Shown here: positions 32,062 through 40,848 of the stretch, in pieces | How the letters are laid out: every line of letters begins with the position of its first letter | Numbering within the stretch: position 1 is the stretch's first letter | From: Lachnospiraceae bacterium | GTDB lineage: Bacteria > Bacillota > Clostridia > Lachnospirales > Lachnospiraceae | Length of the DNA: 64,000 nucleotides | Assembly (NCBI GenBank): GCA_017463255.1 | Contig: JAFTPP010000034.1 | Coordinates: 1-64,000 of the forward strand | Direction: 5' to 3' | Program-made: the position numbers and the translations under genes | Notes under the pieces: model-generated | Seen by the model: the letters and a program-made list of their open reading frames with translations, nothing else | The model's database searches: none | Told to the model about the DNA's origin: nothing

Positions 32062-33129
32062 ATGAAACGTATACTATTAACAGGTGGCGGAACCGCAGGT
32101 CATGTAACACCCAATATTGCATTATTTCCCGAATTAAAGAGACTTGGATATGAAATTCACTACATGGGCTCCTATGAAGGGATTGAAAAAAGACTGATTG
32201 AGGACTATGACATTCCATATTACGGAATTGCCACTGGTAAATTCAGAAGATACTTCAGTGTGCGTAACTTCACTGACCCTTTCCGTGTTATTAAGGGATA
32301 CTCGGAAGCGAAAAAAATAATTAAACAGATTAAACCGGATGTGGTCTTTTCTAAGGGTGGCTTTGTAAGCGTTCCGGTTATCAGGGCTGCTTCCTCCTTA
32401 AAAATTCCATGCATTATACATGAATCTGATATGACTCCGGGACTTGCCAATAAGCTTTGCATTCCACACGCAAAAAAAGTATGCTGTAACTTCCCGGAAA
32501 CATTACAGAATCTTCCGGAAGATAAAGCTGTATTAACCGGCTCACCAATCCGTGAAGAACTTTTAAAAGGTAATAAAATTGCCGGTCTTGACATGTGCGG
32601 CTTTACTGCTAACAAACCGGTTATTATGGTTATCGGCGGAAGCACAGGCTCAAGAGCCATTAATCAGACAGTGCGGGAAGCGTTACCAAAGCTTTTAGAT
32701 GACTTCCAGATTGTTCATTTATGCGGAAAAGATAACGTAGATAATCTTTTATTAGATAAAAAGGGCTATAAGCAGTTTGAATATGTAAAGGCTGAGTTAA
32801 AAGATTTATTTGCCATTACTGACCTGGTTATTTCAAGAGCAGGGGCAAATGCAATTTGTGAACTTTTAGCCTTAAAGAAACCGAATCTTTTGATTCCTCT
32901 TCCCCTTTCATGCAGCAGGGGTGACCAAATTTTAAATGCCAAGTCCTTTGAAGCCCAGGGCTTTAGTATGGTTTTAGATGAAGATGACTTAGAGCCTAAT
33001 TTATTGGTAGAAAAAATACAGGAATTGTTCTGCTCCAGACAGAGCTTTATCGAAGCAATGGATAAGAGCAATCAGTTAAGTTCCATTAAGACCATTATTG
33101 ATTTAATAGAAAAAGAGATTGCCGGCTAA
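32062..33129 (+). CDS. murG: undecaprenyldiphospho-muramoylpentapeptide beta-N-acetylglucosaminyltransferase
   Basis: This 355-residue protein is of family length. Near the start is LLTGGGTAGHVTPNIALFPE (the first glycine-rich loop). GFVSVPVIRAA, VIGGSTGSRAINQTV and the UDP-GlcNAc-binding region ISRAGANAICELLALKKPNL are present. It adds GlcNAc to lipid I to give lipid II on the inner membrane leaflet. It is isolated from the dcw cluster here. Its stop codon lies inside a terminator hairpin that is repeated exactly 870 bp downstream. Confidence 0.96.
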   Translation: MKRILLTGGGTAGHVTPNIALFPELKRLGYEIHYMGSYEGIEKRLIEDYDIPYYGIATGKFRRYFSVRNFTDPFRVIKGYSEAKKIIKQIKPDVVFSKGGFVSVPVIRAASSLKIPCIIHESDMTPGLANKLCIPHAKKVCCNFPETLQNLPEDKAVLTGSPIREELLKGNKIAGLDMCGFTANKPVIMVIGGSTGSRAINQTVREALPKLLDDFQIVHLCGKDNVDNLLLDKKGYKQFEYVKAELKDLFAITDLVISRAGANAICELLALKKPNLLIPLPLSCSRGDQILNAKSFEAQGFSMVLDEDDLEPNLLVEKIQELFCSRQSFIEAMDKSNQLSSIKTIIDLIEKEIAG

Positions 33130-33145
33130 CCGGTAATCTCTTTTT
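33116..33145. terminator. terminator overlapping the murG stop codon, copy 1 of a 30-bp duplication
   Basis: The sequence AGATTGCCGG-CTAA-CCGGTAATCT followed by CTTTTT forms a ten-base stem with one wobble pair. The murG stop TAA is in the loop. The identical 30 bp occur at 33987-34016. Confidence 0.85.
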
Positions 33146-33157
33146 ATGTTTGACTTT

Positions 33158-33865
33158 TTATTTTTTCTTCTTAGTAGCCACTACGATAACTACTACCACT
33201 GCTACTACTGCAACAATTACTACAGGAATTACCCAACCCGGCAAACCTGATTCGTCATCCCCTGCATCATTCTGTGATACGTCTGCAGTTGTGTCTGTGG
33301 ATGTGTCATCGGAAGTATCTACGGTTGCATCAGTACTATCTGAATCAGCCGGTGCTTCTTCCACTACAGGTGTGTATGGAACATTGAATTCACAGTCTTC
33401 CATAACAATGTGTGCCGTAATTCCTGAGCTTGCAGCTGCTTTGTCAGGTGCATTTTCAGGATCTTCATCTGCCTTCAATGCACACTTAACATCCTTTAAG
33501 TAAATAGTACATAAGTTTTCTGAAGGATATGCATTATCTCCAAGATCAATATAGAACACATATGTACCATCTTTATCAATTGTCTGAATATCTGATCTCC
33601 AGTATCCCCAGGTTAAAGATTCTCTGTTATAAAGTCTTACATCAATTGGGTCACCTGCAAAGTCAGAAACAGTTACAGTCAACTGAATGGAACTAATATT
33701 TGCCACTGAGCAGTCTGCATTAATTTTACCCCATATGTTGTATACACAGAAATCCACAACTTCGGACTCGGTAAAAGTGTAATCTGCAGTATCCTCTGCA
33801 GATGCTGTGATAGTCATCGCAAAAAGCATAATCATTGCAATGAGTAACGCAAATCGTTTTTTCAT
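33158..33865 (-). CDS. secreted, C-terminally membrane-anchored surface protein
   Basis: This 235-residue protein starts at ATG 33865 behind GGGAGGG. It has a signal peptide (RFALLIAMIMLFAMTITASA), then a ~140-residue beta-rich domain (FTESEVVDFCVYNIWGKINA, LTVTVSDFAGDPIDVRLYNR, DGTYVFYIDLGDNAYPSENL). A Asp/Ser/Thr linker follows (DSTDATVDTSDDTSTDTTAD), and finally a membrane anchor (GWVIPVVIVAVVAVVVVIVV) with a KKKK tail. It would be displayed outside. The domain family is not recognised. The gene is enclosed by two identical terminator copies, which suggests that it was inserted between murG and the HIT gene. Confidence 0.75.
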   Translation of the reverse strand: MKKRFALLIAMIMLFAMTITASAEDTADYTFTESEVVDFCVYNIWGKINADCSVANISSIQLTVTVSDFAGDPIDVRLYNRESLTWGYWRSDIQTIDKDGTYVFYIDLGDNAYPSENLCTIYLKDVKCALKADEDPENAPDKAAASSGITAHIVMEDCEFNVPYTPVVEEAPADSDSTDATVDTSDDTSTDTTADVSQNDAGDDESGLPGWVIPVVIVAVVAVVVVIVVATKKKK

Positions 33866-33986
33866 GATATAAATCCCTCCCATAATAAAAAAATGAATCG
33901 TTTCACAACACTATTATAGCAAATAAGGTCTCAAAAAGAAGTTAATTTATTAGCTTACTTTTACCCATAGAATTTGACATAAAAAA

Positions 33987-34016
33987 AGATTGCCGGCTAA
34001 CCGGTAATCTCTTTTT
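33987..34016. terminator. terminator overlapping the HIT gene stop codon, copy 2 of the 30-bp duplication
   Basis: This is identical to 33116-33145. On the minus strand the arms are GATTACCGG and CCGGCAATC followed by TTTTTTT, with the HIT stop codon TAG in the loop. Confidence 0.85.
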
Positions 34017-34407
34017 GAATATTTACTAATTCTTCATCACTTGGGCTGGTGGGATTCCAATTGATTTTCTGATTATCATCCAGATATCTTGGAATCAAAT
34101 GGAGATGATAGTGAAATACTGTCTGTCCTGCCACTTCACCATTATTCTGTACAATATTGAATCCGTCACAGTGTAACTTTTCTGTCATCTGGGTTGCCAT
34201 TTTCTTAGCAAGCATCATCACCTTACCGGCAGTATCTTCCGGTAATTCATAAATATTTGCATAATGGTCTTTGGGTAATATCAGTGCATGGCCCTTAGTA
34301 GCCGGAGCCAAATCCAAAATCACTTTAAAATTATCATCCTCATAAATAGACTTGGTAGGGATATCTCCATTTGCAAGCTTGCAAAAAATACAATTTGCAT
34401 CCTTCAT
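33997..34407 (-). CDS. HIT-family nucleotide hydrolase
   Basis: This 136-residue protein starts after GGAAGGAG. It has the N-terminal Cys pair (CIFCKLANGDIP) and the HIT motif H-x-H-x-H in FHYHLHLIPRY, plus ALILPKDHYANIYELP. Bacterial HIT proteins hydrolyse nucleoside phosphoramidates such as adenylated compounds. It lies one base after the flavodoxin-SCP2 gene and is the last gene of that minus-strand run. Confidence 0.93.
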   Translation of the reverse strand: MKDANCIFCKLANGDIPTKSIYEDDNFKVILDLAPATKGHALILPKDHYANIYELPEDTAGKVMMLAKKMATQMTEKLHCDGFNIVQNNGEVAGQTVFHYHLHLIPRYLDDNQKINWNPTSPSDEELVNIQKEITG

Positions 34408-34408
34408 A

Positions 34409-35416
34409 CTATTTGTCTCCTTCCATAAATGGGAATAACTGGTCTAACATTCGTAGTGCCTTGAAGTCACCCTTCATCTTCATATCTCCACCCATAAATG
34501 CTCTCTGGAATGTCATACGGCCACCAATAATGTCAACCATAATCTGCGGCTTAAGATTAACTTCAACTTCAGGCTTATCAAGCTGTCCGTAAAAACATTT
34601 ACAATCAGCTCCGTTTATCTGAATAATAAATGTATTTTTCTTACCTTCCAGATTAAACTTATATCCTGCTTTATATCCGGCCTGCGGTTTAAATCGGTTT
34701 TTAAAATCCTTAATATAAGCACTGGTATCATCATTATCCATGTTCTCTAGCATGCCCTTAAACATACTTGCAAGCTCCTTAATATCTTCTTTCTGAGTCT
34801 GCATGTAGCTGTCATCTGCGACATACTGGGATAACTGTTCTGTTTCCTGCGGTGTAAAATTCACATTCTTAGTACTGTATACCTTCTGCTTTACTGCCTG
34901 ATTACTTGCAGGGAAGCTGGTAACCTTCTGATTGATGGTACGATACAGGTTTTCAGCCTTCTTTTCAATAATCGTAAGATATTCATCATTCATTTCAAGA
35001 GAAGCTGCATCCGGAATGTATCCGCAAAGACCACTACAAGGCAATCCGCCTAAAATCTCCCATGCAGTCTGAAGATTTAACTTACCTTCTCTTTCTCCAT
35101 ATGTTGTAGACATGACAATAGGACACATATACATCTTACTGATTTTTTCCTTATCACCATATAACCAGCATGCATCCAAAAACTGACTCATGCTGCCACC
35201 GATTCCATACCACTCAACAGTCGTGGCAAGAATAATTCCGTCAGCCTGTTTTAAACTCTGTGGCAAGGTAAGAATACTATTATTCTTCATCTCATAAAGA
35301 TTATAACGCTCCACGGTAACGTTCAATTCTTCCAAGACTGTCTGCATCTTACCGATTACATACAATGTAGGGTCATCCATCAACCCGCGTCCGCCATAGT
35401 AAATATGAATTCTCAT
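34409..35416 (-). CDS. flavodoxin-fold NAD(P)H-dependent oxidoreductase fused to an SCP2 domain
   Basis: This 335-residue protein starts in a four-base ATGA overlap with the rhomboid gene. Residues 1-165 are an FMN-reductase-type flavodoxin fold (IHIYYGGRGLMDDPTLYVIG, LATTVEWYGIGGSMSQFLDA for the flavin loop, CPIVMSTTYGEREGK). Residues 230-335 match an SCP2 sterol-carrier-like lipid-binding domain (YKAGYKFNLEGKKNTFIIQI, MVDIIGGRMTFQRAFMGGDM, KMKGDFKALRMLDQLFPFM). Such fusions probably act on hydrophobic quinone- or isoprenoid-like substrates. The substrate is unknown. Confidence 0.85.
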   Translation of the reverse strand: MRIHIYYGGRGLMDDPTLYVIGKMQTVLEELNVTVERYNLYEMKNNSILTLPQSLKQADGIILATTVEWYGIGGSMSQFLDACWLYGDKEKISKMYMCPIVMSTTYGEREGKLNLQTAWEILGGLPCSGLCGYIPDAASLEMNDEYLTIIEKKAENLYRTINQKVTSFPASNQAVKQKVYSTKNVNFTPQETEQLSQYVADDSYMQTQKEDIKELASMFKGMLENMDNDDTSAYIKDFKNRFKPQAGYKAGYKFNLEGKKNTFIIQINGADCKCFYGQLDKPEVEVNLKPQIMVDIIGGRMTFQRAFMGGDMKMKGDFKALRMLDQLFPFMEGDK

Positions 35417-36450
35417 CTCTTTTGTTCCGCCTTTCTGATAACGAATATATACGGAGAACTTACTAAAAATCCAACTAACAATCCGCCTATATGAGCTACG
35501 TTATCTATATTTCCCCCTGTAAAACCTGAATAAACTGAAAAAGCCAACATCAACAACAGTCTGGGTAATGTAACCGTTCCCAACCTGCCTCTGTTAAATA
35601 ACACCAATGCCAAAAGCACACCCATCAAACCAAATACTGCACCGCTGGCACCCAAAGAGGCTACCTGTAATCCGTCTGCATACGCTATGGAAGCCGATAA
35701 CAGACCCCCACCGATTCCGGATATAAAATACAATACCAAAAAAGACAAATGACCAAGCCTTTTTTCAATTAACTCTCCAATGCAATAGAGTAATATCATA
35801 TTATTCAAAATATGTTGGAAATCACCATGTAAAAACATAGAGGTAATTAAACGATACCACTCATTTTGTTCAAACATGGCAGGACCATACAATACCCCCT
35901 TATTATACACCACATCTCCCATAAGTGTACATATAAGAAATACGATTATATTGATTCCAACTAACATTCCTGCCATAATCGGAAGGGATTTTTTCCCTTT
36001 ACTTTCCGCTATGGTTCCTTCCTTTGCTGCCTTTTCCCCTTGAAGTAATTCCTGATAGTAGGATTCCTTCATTGAAAAGCCGTCTAAAATCGATTTCACA
36101 CCATAAAAATCGGCTATTTGGTGTTCATATATCACAGGTCGTTTTTCCTGGGTATCGTAGCACCAATTCATAAATCCCGTACTGCTTAACTCCTTCATTT
36201 CCTCTGACATAGGTCCTAATAAAAGAGTTAAAATATGAAGTTCACCCAAACCATCAAACTGTCTGTGAACAGAGTCCTTAATAGCTTTAAGATACTCCGG
36301 TGTAATTCCGTTTTCTACGGGATGGTCAACCATTAATATCATGTTGATACAATTAATTTGCTGTTGTGTTAATAACAAGAGAAACTCAAGACTTGACCTG
36401 GACTCTTGAAAGCCATTTTCTACAAAATGGCGGGACAATACATGTAACAT
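35413..36450 (-). CDS. rhomboid-family intramembrane serine protease with a large N-terminal domain
   Basis: The start at ATG 36450 is preferred because GCCGGAG is just upstream; a TTG at 36513, coupled to the previous stop, is the alternative (366 residues). Residues about 1-150 are a soluble domain of unknown type (LLLLTQQQINCINMILMVDH). The rhomboid region follows: YRLITSMFLHGDFQHILNNM, the catalytic Ser in LGASGAVFGLMG and the catalytic His in DNVAHIGGLLVG. It should cleave membrane segments of other proteins. It lies directly behind the Tad pilus genes, so pilus proteins are candidate substrates. Confidence 0.9.
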   Translation of the reverse strand: MLHVLSRHFVENGFQESRSSLEFLLLLTQQQINCINMILMVDHPVENGITPEYLKAIKDSVHRQFDGLGELHILTLLLGPMSEEMKELSSTGFMNWCYDTQEKRPVIYEHQIADFYGVKSILDGFSMKESYYQELLQGEKAAKEGTIAESKGKKSLPIMAGMLVGINIIVFLICTLMGDVVYNKGVLYGPAMFEQNEWYRLITSMFLHGDFQHILNNMILLYCIGELIEKRLGHLSFLVLYFISGIGGGLLSASIAYADGLQVASLGASGAVFGLMGVLLALVLFNRGRLGTVTLPRLLLMLAFSVYSGFTGGNIDNVAHIGGLLVGFLVSSPYIFVIRKAEQKR

Positions 36451-36509
36451 ATCTAATCTCCGGCATAAAAAACTGCTTGAAAATAAGATATCATTTATTA
36501 AAAATAGTG

Positions 36510-37346
36510 TCAATCATCACCCAAAATGCCCATGCTTCCTGCATACATCCTTTTTTCCCACAAGCATATTCCAAAAACCGACAATAAAAACGTAAAAAGA
36601 ATATATTCATATACATTAACCGTTGCAGCACAAAACATCACATACAAAAACACCAGAATACTTCCAATCAGACTTATGGGGATTAAAGCGTTGAGCCATT
36701 TGTGATTTTCCTTTGTATCACTGTTACACGCCTCCCTAATATCCTTAAGCTCCTCACCTGTACCGACAACATCATTAACCTCTGACACCGCCTCTTCTAT
36801 AGAAGGTGATTCCTTAGATAGATAGTCTAAGGCCAGTTTTAAGGAAAAATTCTCATTCTTAGATTCCCGATAAAGATACTGTACAAACTCTACCACCCTG
36901 TCATCTTCGTAATCAATCCGTCCTAATAAATACTCTGTCAAAAAATGAAACTGCTCCCGAAAACTATTTGTTGTTTCAGGCAAAAATATGAATTCATAAT
37001 TTTGCTCCTCCGGTTGGTAAAATACAAACTCCGGATTTAAAACAATTCCGTTTTCATTCATTAAATACTCCTTCATTTTTTGTAATACCAAATAAATATT
37101 TACCATAAGCTTTTTTACATCAAGATATCCGTAATCCTCATTCTCAAATACCTTGTCTACAGACTGTCTTGATGTAATATTGTAATATAATTTTTCCTCA
37201 CCATTTACTGCTTTTTTACTTAAAGGCAATAGCCCTGTAATCCGATTGCTTAACAGCATTTGCAAAGAATGTTCGCTTTCCATCGTTGAAATAAATGGTA
37301 TTACCAAATATGTATAATCAATGTCTCTTTGATACTCAGGATTCAT
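36510..37346 (-). CDS. DUF6382-like membrane protein of the Tad locus
   Basis: This 278-residue protein starts at ATG 37346 with GAGGAGG thirteen bases upstream, overlapping the end of the preceding TadE-like gene by eleven bases. The first 180 residues (YTYLVIPFISTMESEHSLQM, DVKKLMVNIYLVLQKMKEYL, FVFYQPEEQNYEFIFLPETT) resemble the DUF6382 domain, which elsewhere precedes an FHA domain. Here the FHA domain is absent. Two membrane helices lie at the C-terminus (ALIPISLIGSILVFLYVMFC, YILFTFLLSVFGICLW). The family resembles YukC/EssB-like kinase-fold proteins. In this locus it may scaffold the pilus machine. Confidence 0.65.
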   Translation of the reverse strand: MNPEYQRDIDYTYLVIPFISTMESEHSLQMLLSNRITGLLPLSKKAVNGEEKLYYNITSRQSVDKVFENEDYGYLDVKKLMVNIYLVLQKMKEYLMNENGIVLNPEFVFYQPEEQNYEFIFLPETTNSFREQFHFLTEYLLGRIDYEDDRVVEFVQYLYRESKNENFSLKLALDYLSKESPSIEEAVSEVNDVVGTGEELKDIREACNSDTKENHKWLNALIPISLIGSILVFLYVMFCAATVNVYEYILFTFLLSVFGICLWEKRMYAGSMGILGDD

Positions 37347-37866
37347 CAATTCCATCATCCTCCTCAATTCCCTTTTTCCAATCAAGTATTGCTCTTACAT
37401 ATCGAATCCACCCGGTAGGGTCCTGAATCTTATATGTAATTCTGTCTCCGGAAGTGCCTTCCCACAGATTTTTAAGTAAATAGGAATTAAGCTCATACTC
37501 CACCGCCATTTGTGAGGACGTCACTTCTATTCCTCTTTTTAAATCAGCACACAGTAAGCGGTTTCCTATGACAGATTCCAATTCTTCTTCTGTTTTATCG
37601 TACTGAATTTCTGCATCTTCCCAACGGCTCTGTGCCACCCGCATCATGGCAGTATAACCGGCCTGATATACGATTACTGAGTTATACAGATGAAACAAAA
37701 GCGTCAGTAACGCATACACCATACAGCATAATATAGGCACAATATATGCTACTTCTACTGTAAGACTTCCGCTTAATCCTTCCTTTTTTTCTACCTTCCC
37801 ATAATAAACAGTACCTCCCCTGCAAGTAAGTACGGAATAAACGGATAACTCCGATTTCGAATACAT
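37336..37866 (-). CDS. TadE-like minor pseudopilin
   Basis: This protein has about 176 residues. The start is uncertain: ATG 37866 is used, but frames to 37911 or 37926 are open, and all overlap the end of the preceding A24 peptidase gene. The class-III-type prepilin motif is clear: KKEGLSG-SLTVEVAYIVPI, with Glu at +5 after the Gly cleavage site, then a hydrophobic helix (LCCMVYALLTLLFHLYNSV). The remaining 110 residues are soluble and should be exposed. TadE/TadF proteins are needed for Flp pilus assembly. It is probably processed by the A24 peptidase encoded just upstream. Confidence 0.8.
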   Translation of the reverse strand: MYSKSELSVYSVLTCRGGTVYYGKVEKKEGLSGSLTVEVAYIVPILCCMVYALLTLLFHLYNSVIVYQAGYTAMMRVAQSRWEDAEIQYDKTEEELESVIGNRLLCADLKRGIEVTSSQMAVEYELNSYLLKNLWEGTSGDRITYKIQDPTGWIRYVRAILDWKKGIEEDDGIDES

Positions 37867-38198
37867 ACCCGTTTTATTACAAATCCACAGACTGCAATCA
37901 CTACTATCCATAAACACCCCACGCATAACAGAAACAGTAAATGCTCCAATCCATACAAAAATCCCAGCCCCAATAATACCAGGCTGTCTCCCATCCCGAT
38001 TTTTCCGTGGGAAATGTAACTAAATAAGACCAATAATCCTCCAAGAAAGCCTCCCGGCAAATGATGCACGAATGCTTCCATTCCCATTGCCATGGTGCCT
38101 AAAAAACACATAACCAAAAACAACACAATGCCTATTTTACTTATTTGTCTGCTTCGTATATCCTGTATTGCAAACACCAGAAGAAAACCTAAAGCCAT
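37791..38198 (-). CDS. prepilin peptidase, A24 family (second copy)
   Basis: This 135-residue protein starts after GGAGG (ATG 38198). It has four to five membrane segments. The first catalytic Asp is in FAIQDIRSRQISKIG and the GxGD motif is in GKIGMGDSLVLLG, as in the short TadV/CpaA peptidases. It processes Flp and TadE-type prepilins at the membrane. A second A24 peptidase at 44592-45038 opens the same locus, so the two may act on different substrates. Confidence 0.9.
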   Translation of the reverse strand: MALGFLLVFAIQDIRSRQISKIGIVLFLVMCFLGTMAMGMEAFVHHLPGGFLGGLLVLFSYISHGKIGMGDSLVLLGLGFLYGLEHLLFLLCVGCLWIVVIAVCGFVIKRVCIRNRSYPFIPYLLAGEVLFIMGR

Positions 38199-38216
38199 TC
38201 CTTACCTCCACTAAAA

Positions 38217-39173
38217 TCAATTGCCCTCTTGGGAAAAGCACTTTGAACAACATGGTAGTGTCACCTCATCAAGTAAAACCATCTGCACTCTCCGGACAAG
38301 ACCGGTACAATCCGGTTCACCATGATAACAGTTTCCTTCTTTCGTTATATAGTAATTAGAATCCTGTTCTACTGCTCTTTGCGCACACAAAGAACAATTT
38401 CCGTAACGTTGGCCACTGTTGTTATACAAATCATCAATCTCATATCCCTTCACAGTATCTACCTTAATATTCAAATGAGGACAGTCTTTTTTAAGGTGAT
38501 AAACCTCCCCATATTCGGTTATATACACATAACGTCCCGTACTTCCTGCATTGCCCACATTGTCATACCCATTCCATACTCGTACCCGTGCTCTGGTAAT
38601 GCCCATCATATGCCAAGGGATTACGGATACAACCGGATTCATCTCATAAGTTGCTACAATATCTACCATATTATTGTTAAGAATTTCCGACTGTCCTAAG
38701 GAAATCCCCCATAACCCCCATGTTAAAACAGAATTATCAATCTGTTCTTTACCAATATAAGAAGATATTTTCAAACGCACATACCCTTGGGTAAATGCAA
38801 TTTCCCTTACACCATCCGGCACTTCTATGTCATAATCCGATAAAATCTCCTCTGCAAATCCATAAACCGCCAATTCCTTACTGCTCTGATGAAGCGCACT
38901 AAGAAGTCTTGTCTGGATACTAAATACTCCAAATAAAGAGAATAATTGTAACACTACCAGTATAAAAAACGGTACTACCGCAGCCGCTTCCACCGTAAGA
39001 CTTCCCTTTAGCCCTTTCCCATCCGCTCTTGGAGAGGAAGTATCACAAGCGGTCCCTTGCAATAATAAATTGGGTTGTGAATTGGCAACATTTGCCTGGA
39101 GAGATCTGTCTTTTTCTTTTGTTTGTTTTTGGTTGCATATATGGTTTACGGGATTTATCTTGCAAAGAACCAC
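38217..39173 (-). CDS. TadE-like pseudopilin with a Cys/His-rich C-terminal domain
   Basis: This 318-residue protein starts at GTG 39173 with GGAGG eight bases upstream. A long cytoplasmic leader (residues 1-55) precedes the pilin motif KGLKG-SLTVEAAAVVPFFIL. Residues about 205-318 are unusual: YITEYGEVYHLKKDCPHLNI, CSLCAQRAV, YYITKEGNCYHGEPDCTG and LPCCSKCF give a repeated Y-H-x(2-3)-x-C-x-x-L/H pattern plus three Cys pairs. They look like one or two metal-binding or disulfide modules on the outside of the cell. The function in the pilus is unknown. Confidence 0.8.
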   Translation of the reverse strand: MVLCKINPVNHICNQKQTKEKDRSLQANVANSQPNLLLQGTACDTSSPRADGKGLKGSLTVEAAAVVPFFILVVLQLFSLFGVFSIQTRLLSALHQSSKELAVYGFAEEILSDYDIEVPDGVREIAFTQGYVRLKISSYIGKEQIDNSVLTWGLWGISLGQSEILNNNMVDIVATYEMNPVVSVIPWHMMGITRARVRVWNGYDNVGNAGSTGRYVYITEYGEVYHLKKDCPHLNIKVDTVKGYEIDDLYNNSGQRYGNCSLCAQRAVEQDSNYYITKEGNCYHGEPDCTGLVRRVQMVLLDEVTLPCCSKCFSQEGN

Positions 39174-39199
39174 CTGTCATACCTCCTCTCTTTTTAATG

Positions 39200-40660
39200 T
39201 TAATAGTAATACGTCCTCTTAATGTGATATTCATATCCATATCCGGACGCAACATAAGCTAAAGCCGTCACGCCGAAAATACAGCCATCCATGCGGAAAT
39301 ACTCGTTACCGGGAGTAAGTCTTAAATCCATTTCCATAATATCGATTGCCCGCATGGTCAATTCATCCTCATCGGTTAAAGCCATTAATATACGAAGATA
39401 CGTTGCATAATCTAGTCCCTTCCCCTCTTTTTCATCATTACTTAAAAAGCTTTTATAATCCAAAATAGAGCTAAAAGAAAGATTCCAATCACTACTCGAT
39501 TTCATCAAAGGCACTTTGCCTCCTGCCAAAAGATGACGTACATCTATTACGCTTTCTGCATAAGCCCAAGCCAATACAAGGGACGCCTTAACAGCAGGCT
39601 GCAAATAAGGGGCCAATGCCGTCAATGTCCATGCCAGTGCCTCTACTTCTGCCATTTTGACTTGATCCTGCATCAGATAAACCACGTTTGCTGCTTCTCT
39701 TAGCCAAATGAGACTATTTGCCACATCCTTTAAGTTTTCAATATCACAATTGTTACCGCTAATCAGGTATTCAATTTGATACTTTAATTGCCCGTCTTGC
39801 ATGGGACTTAAATAATTGCCCATTCGTTCCATACAGTATTCCTGAAAGAGTAATTGCCCGGTAAATCCCGCTTCCTCTTCCCAATCCGGTGTTCCTCCTT
39901 TTGGCAATGTAATCCCGGTTCCTCTGCTAAGTTCCCTATGGGAAGAATAGGTAGACAAATCTACTGCTGCCTGTGACAAATCATTCACATCCTCTAAGGT
40001 AAAATTTAATATCCCCCGGCTTCTGTCCGCATTTATTTCATCTGCCGGATTGTCAAAATCCAGTTCAACCCATTCATCCTCTGATATCTGCACACCCTCC
40101 TCTTTTGCTTTTGCAATGGTGGCATCCGTCTCTGCTCTTTTAGAAGAGGTATCCACACTTAATAACTCATAATCTTCTATTTCCTGCATATATCCTTGCA
40201 AATCTTCCACCAATTCCAGTCCGTATTTTGTTCGCATGTACTGAATTGCTTCGTATCTTACTAAGGCTCCCATATGGTCTGTTGCCAATGCCATCTCCGT
40301 AAAGTGGGTTTCTAATACCTTCATATCATATAAATCTGTAACCGTTCCTATGGTAATATCCCGCTCAGGCTCTAAATTATATTGAAGATACTCTAACAAA
40401 TGCCCTTCCGTATTGTGATAAGTTGCAGATTTCCCTCCATAAGAAGAATCAATGAAAAACAGGTCGTATCTGTCTAAAAGCTCCCTGTTATATTCAGCAA
40501 ATACAGAAAATAACCCCATATCCATTCCGCATTCAATCTGAAACCGTATAGTACTCCCTCTCACCTCATGAAACAGGGTGACGAAAATCCCCGCCAAAAC
40601 AGAGAAAATCACTGCACAGTAAATGGTGATTGCTCCCGATAACCTAGAACTTGTCCACAC
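39200..40660 (-). CDS. DUF5702-type Tad locus protein
   Basis: This 486-residue protein starts at GTG 40660 with AAGGTG eight bases upstream, overlapping the end of the Flp pilin gene by 17 bases. It has an N-terminal pilin-like hydrophobic segment (SGAITIYCAVIFSVLAGIFV) directly followed by a large extracellular region (CGMDMGLFSVFAEYNRELLD, YDLFFIDSSYGG). This arrangement is typical of DUF5702 proteins found in clostridial Tad loci, probably a TadG-like pseudopilin or tip protein. The family is assigned from pattern and context. Confidence 0.75.
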   Translation of the reverse strand: MWTSSRLSGAITIYCAVIFSVLAGIFVTLFHEVRGSTIRFQIECGMDMGLFSVFAEYNRELLDRYDLFFIDSSYGGKSATYHNTEGHLLEYLQYNLEPERDITIGTVTDLYDMKVLETHFTEMALATDHMGALVRYEAIQYMRTKYGLELVEDLQGYMQEIEDYELLSVDTSSKRAETDATIAKAKEEGVQISEDEWVELDFDNPADEINADRSRGILNFTLEDVNDLSQAAVDLSTYSSHRELSRGTGITLPKGGTPDWEEEAGFTGQLLFQEYCMERMGNYLSPMQDGQLKYQIEYLISGNNCDIENLKDVANSLIWLREAANVVYLMQDQVKMAEVEALAWTLTALAPYLQPAVKASLVLAWAYAESVIDVRHLLAGGKVPLMKSSSDWNLSFSSILDYKSFLSNDEKEGKGLDYATYLRILMALTDEDELTMRAIDIMEMDLRLTPGNEYFRMDGCIFGVTALAYVASGYGYEYHIKRTYYY

Positions 40661-40823
40661 TGCTTGTCACCTTGGAAAACAAATCATCCACAATCCCCAA
40701 AATCTGTTCCCTAAAAATAAGTACAAGTGCAATCAAAACCACAATAATCAAGATGATTTCAATGGTACCCATACCATCCTCTTCTCTAAAAAAACGCTTC
40801 AACATTCCTAATAGTTTACTCAT
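40644..40823 (-). CDS. Flp-type pilin (Flp1-like), 59 residues
   Basis: This small gene has GGAGGTAATT before its ATG at 40823. The protein starts with a charged leader (SKLLGMLKRFFREEDG), then MGTIEIILIIVVLIALVLIF, the class IVb pilin pattern. Cleavage after Gly17 leaves Glu at +5. A short polar tail follows (DDLFSKVTSSVDKF). It should be the major pilin of the locus, processed by one of the two A24 peptidases. It is between tadC and the DUF5702 gene. Confidence 0.9.
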   Translation of the reverse strand: MSKLLGMLKRFFREEDGMGTIEIILIIVVLIALVLIFREQILGIVDDLFSKVTSSVDKF

Positions 40824-40848
40824 AATTACCTCCTTTGTTTATTCACTG

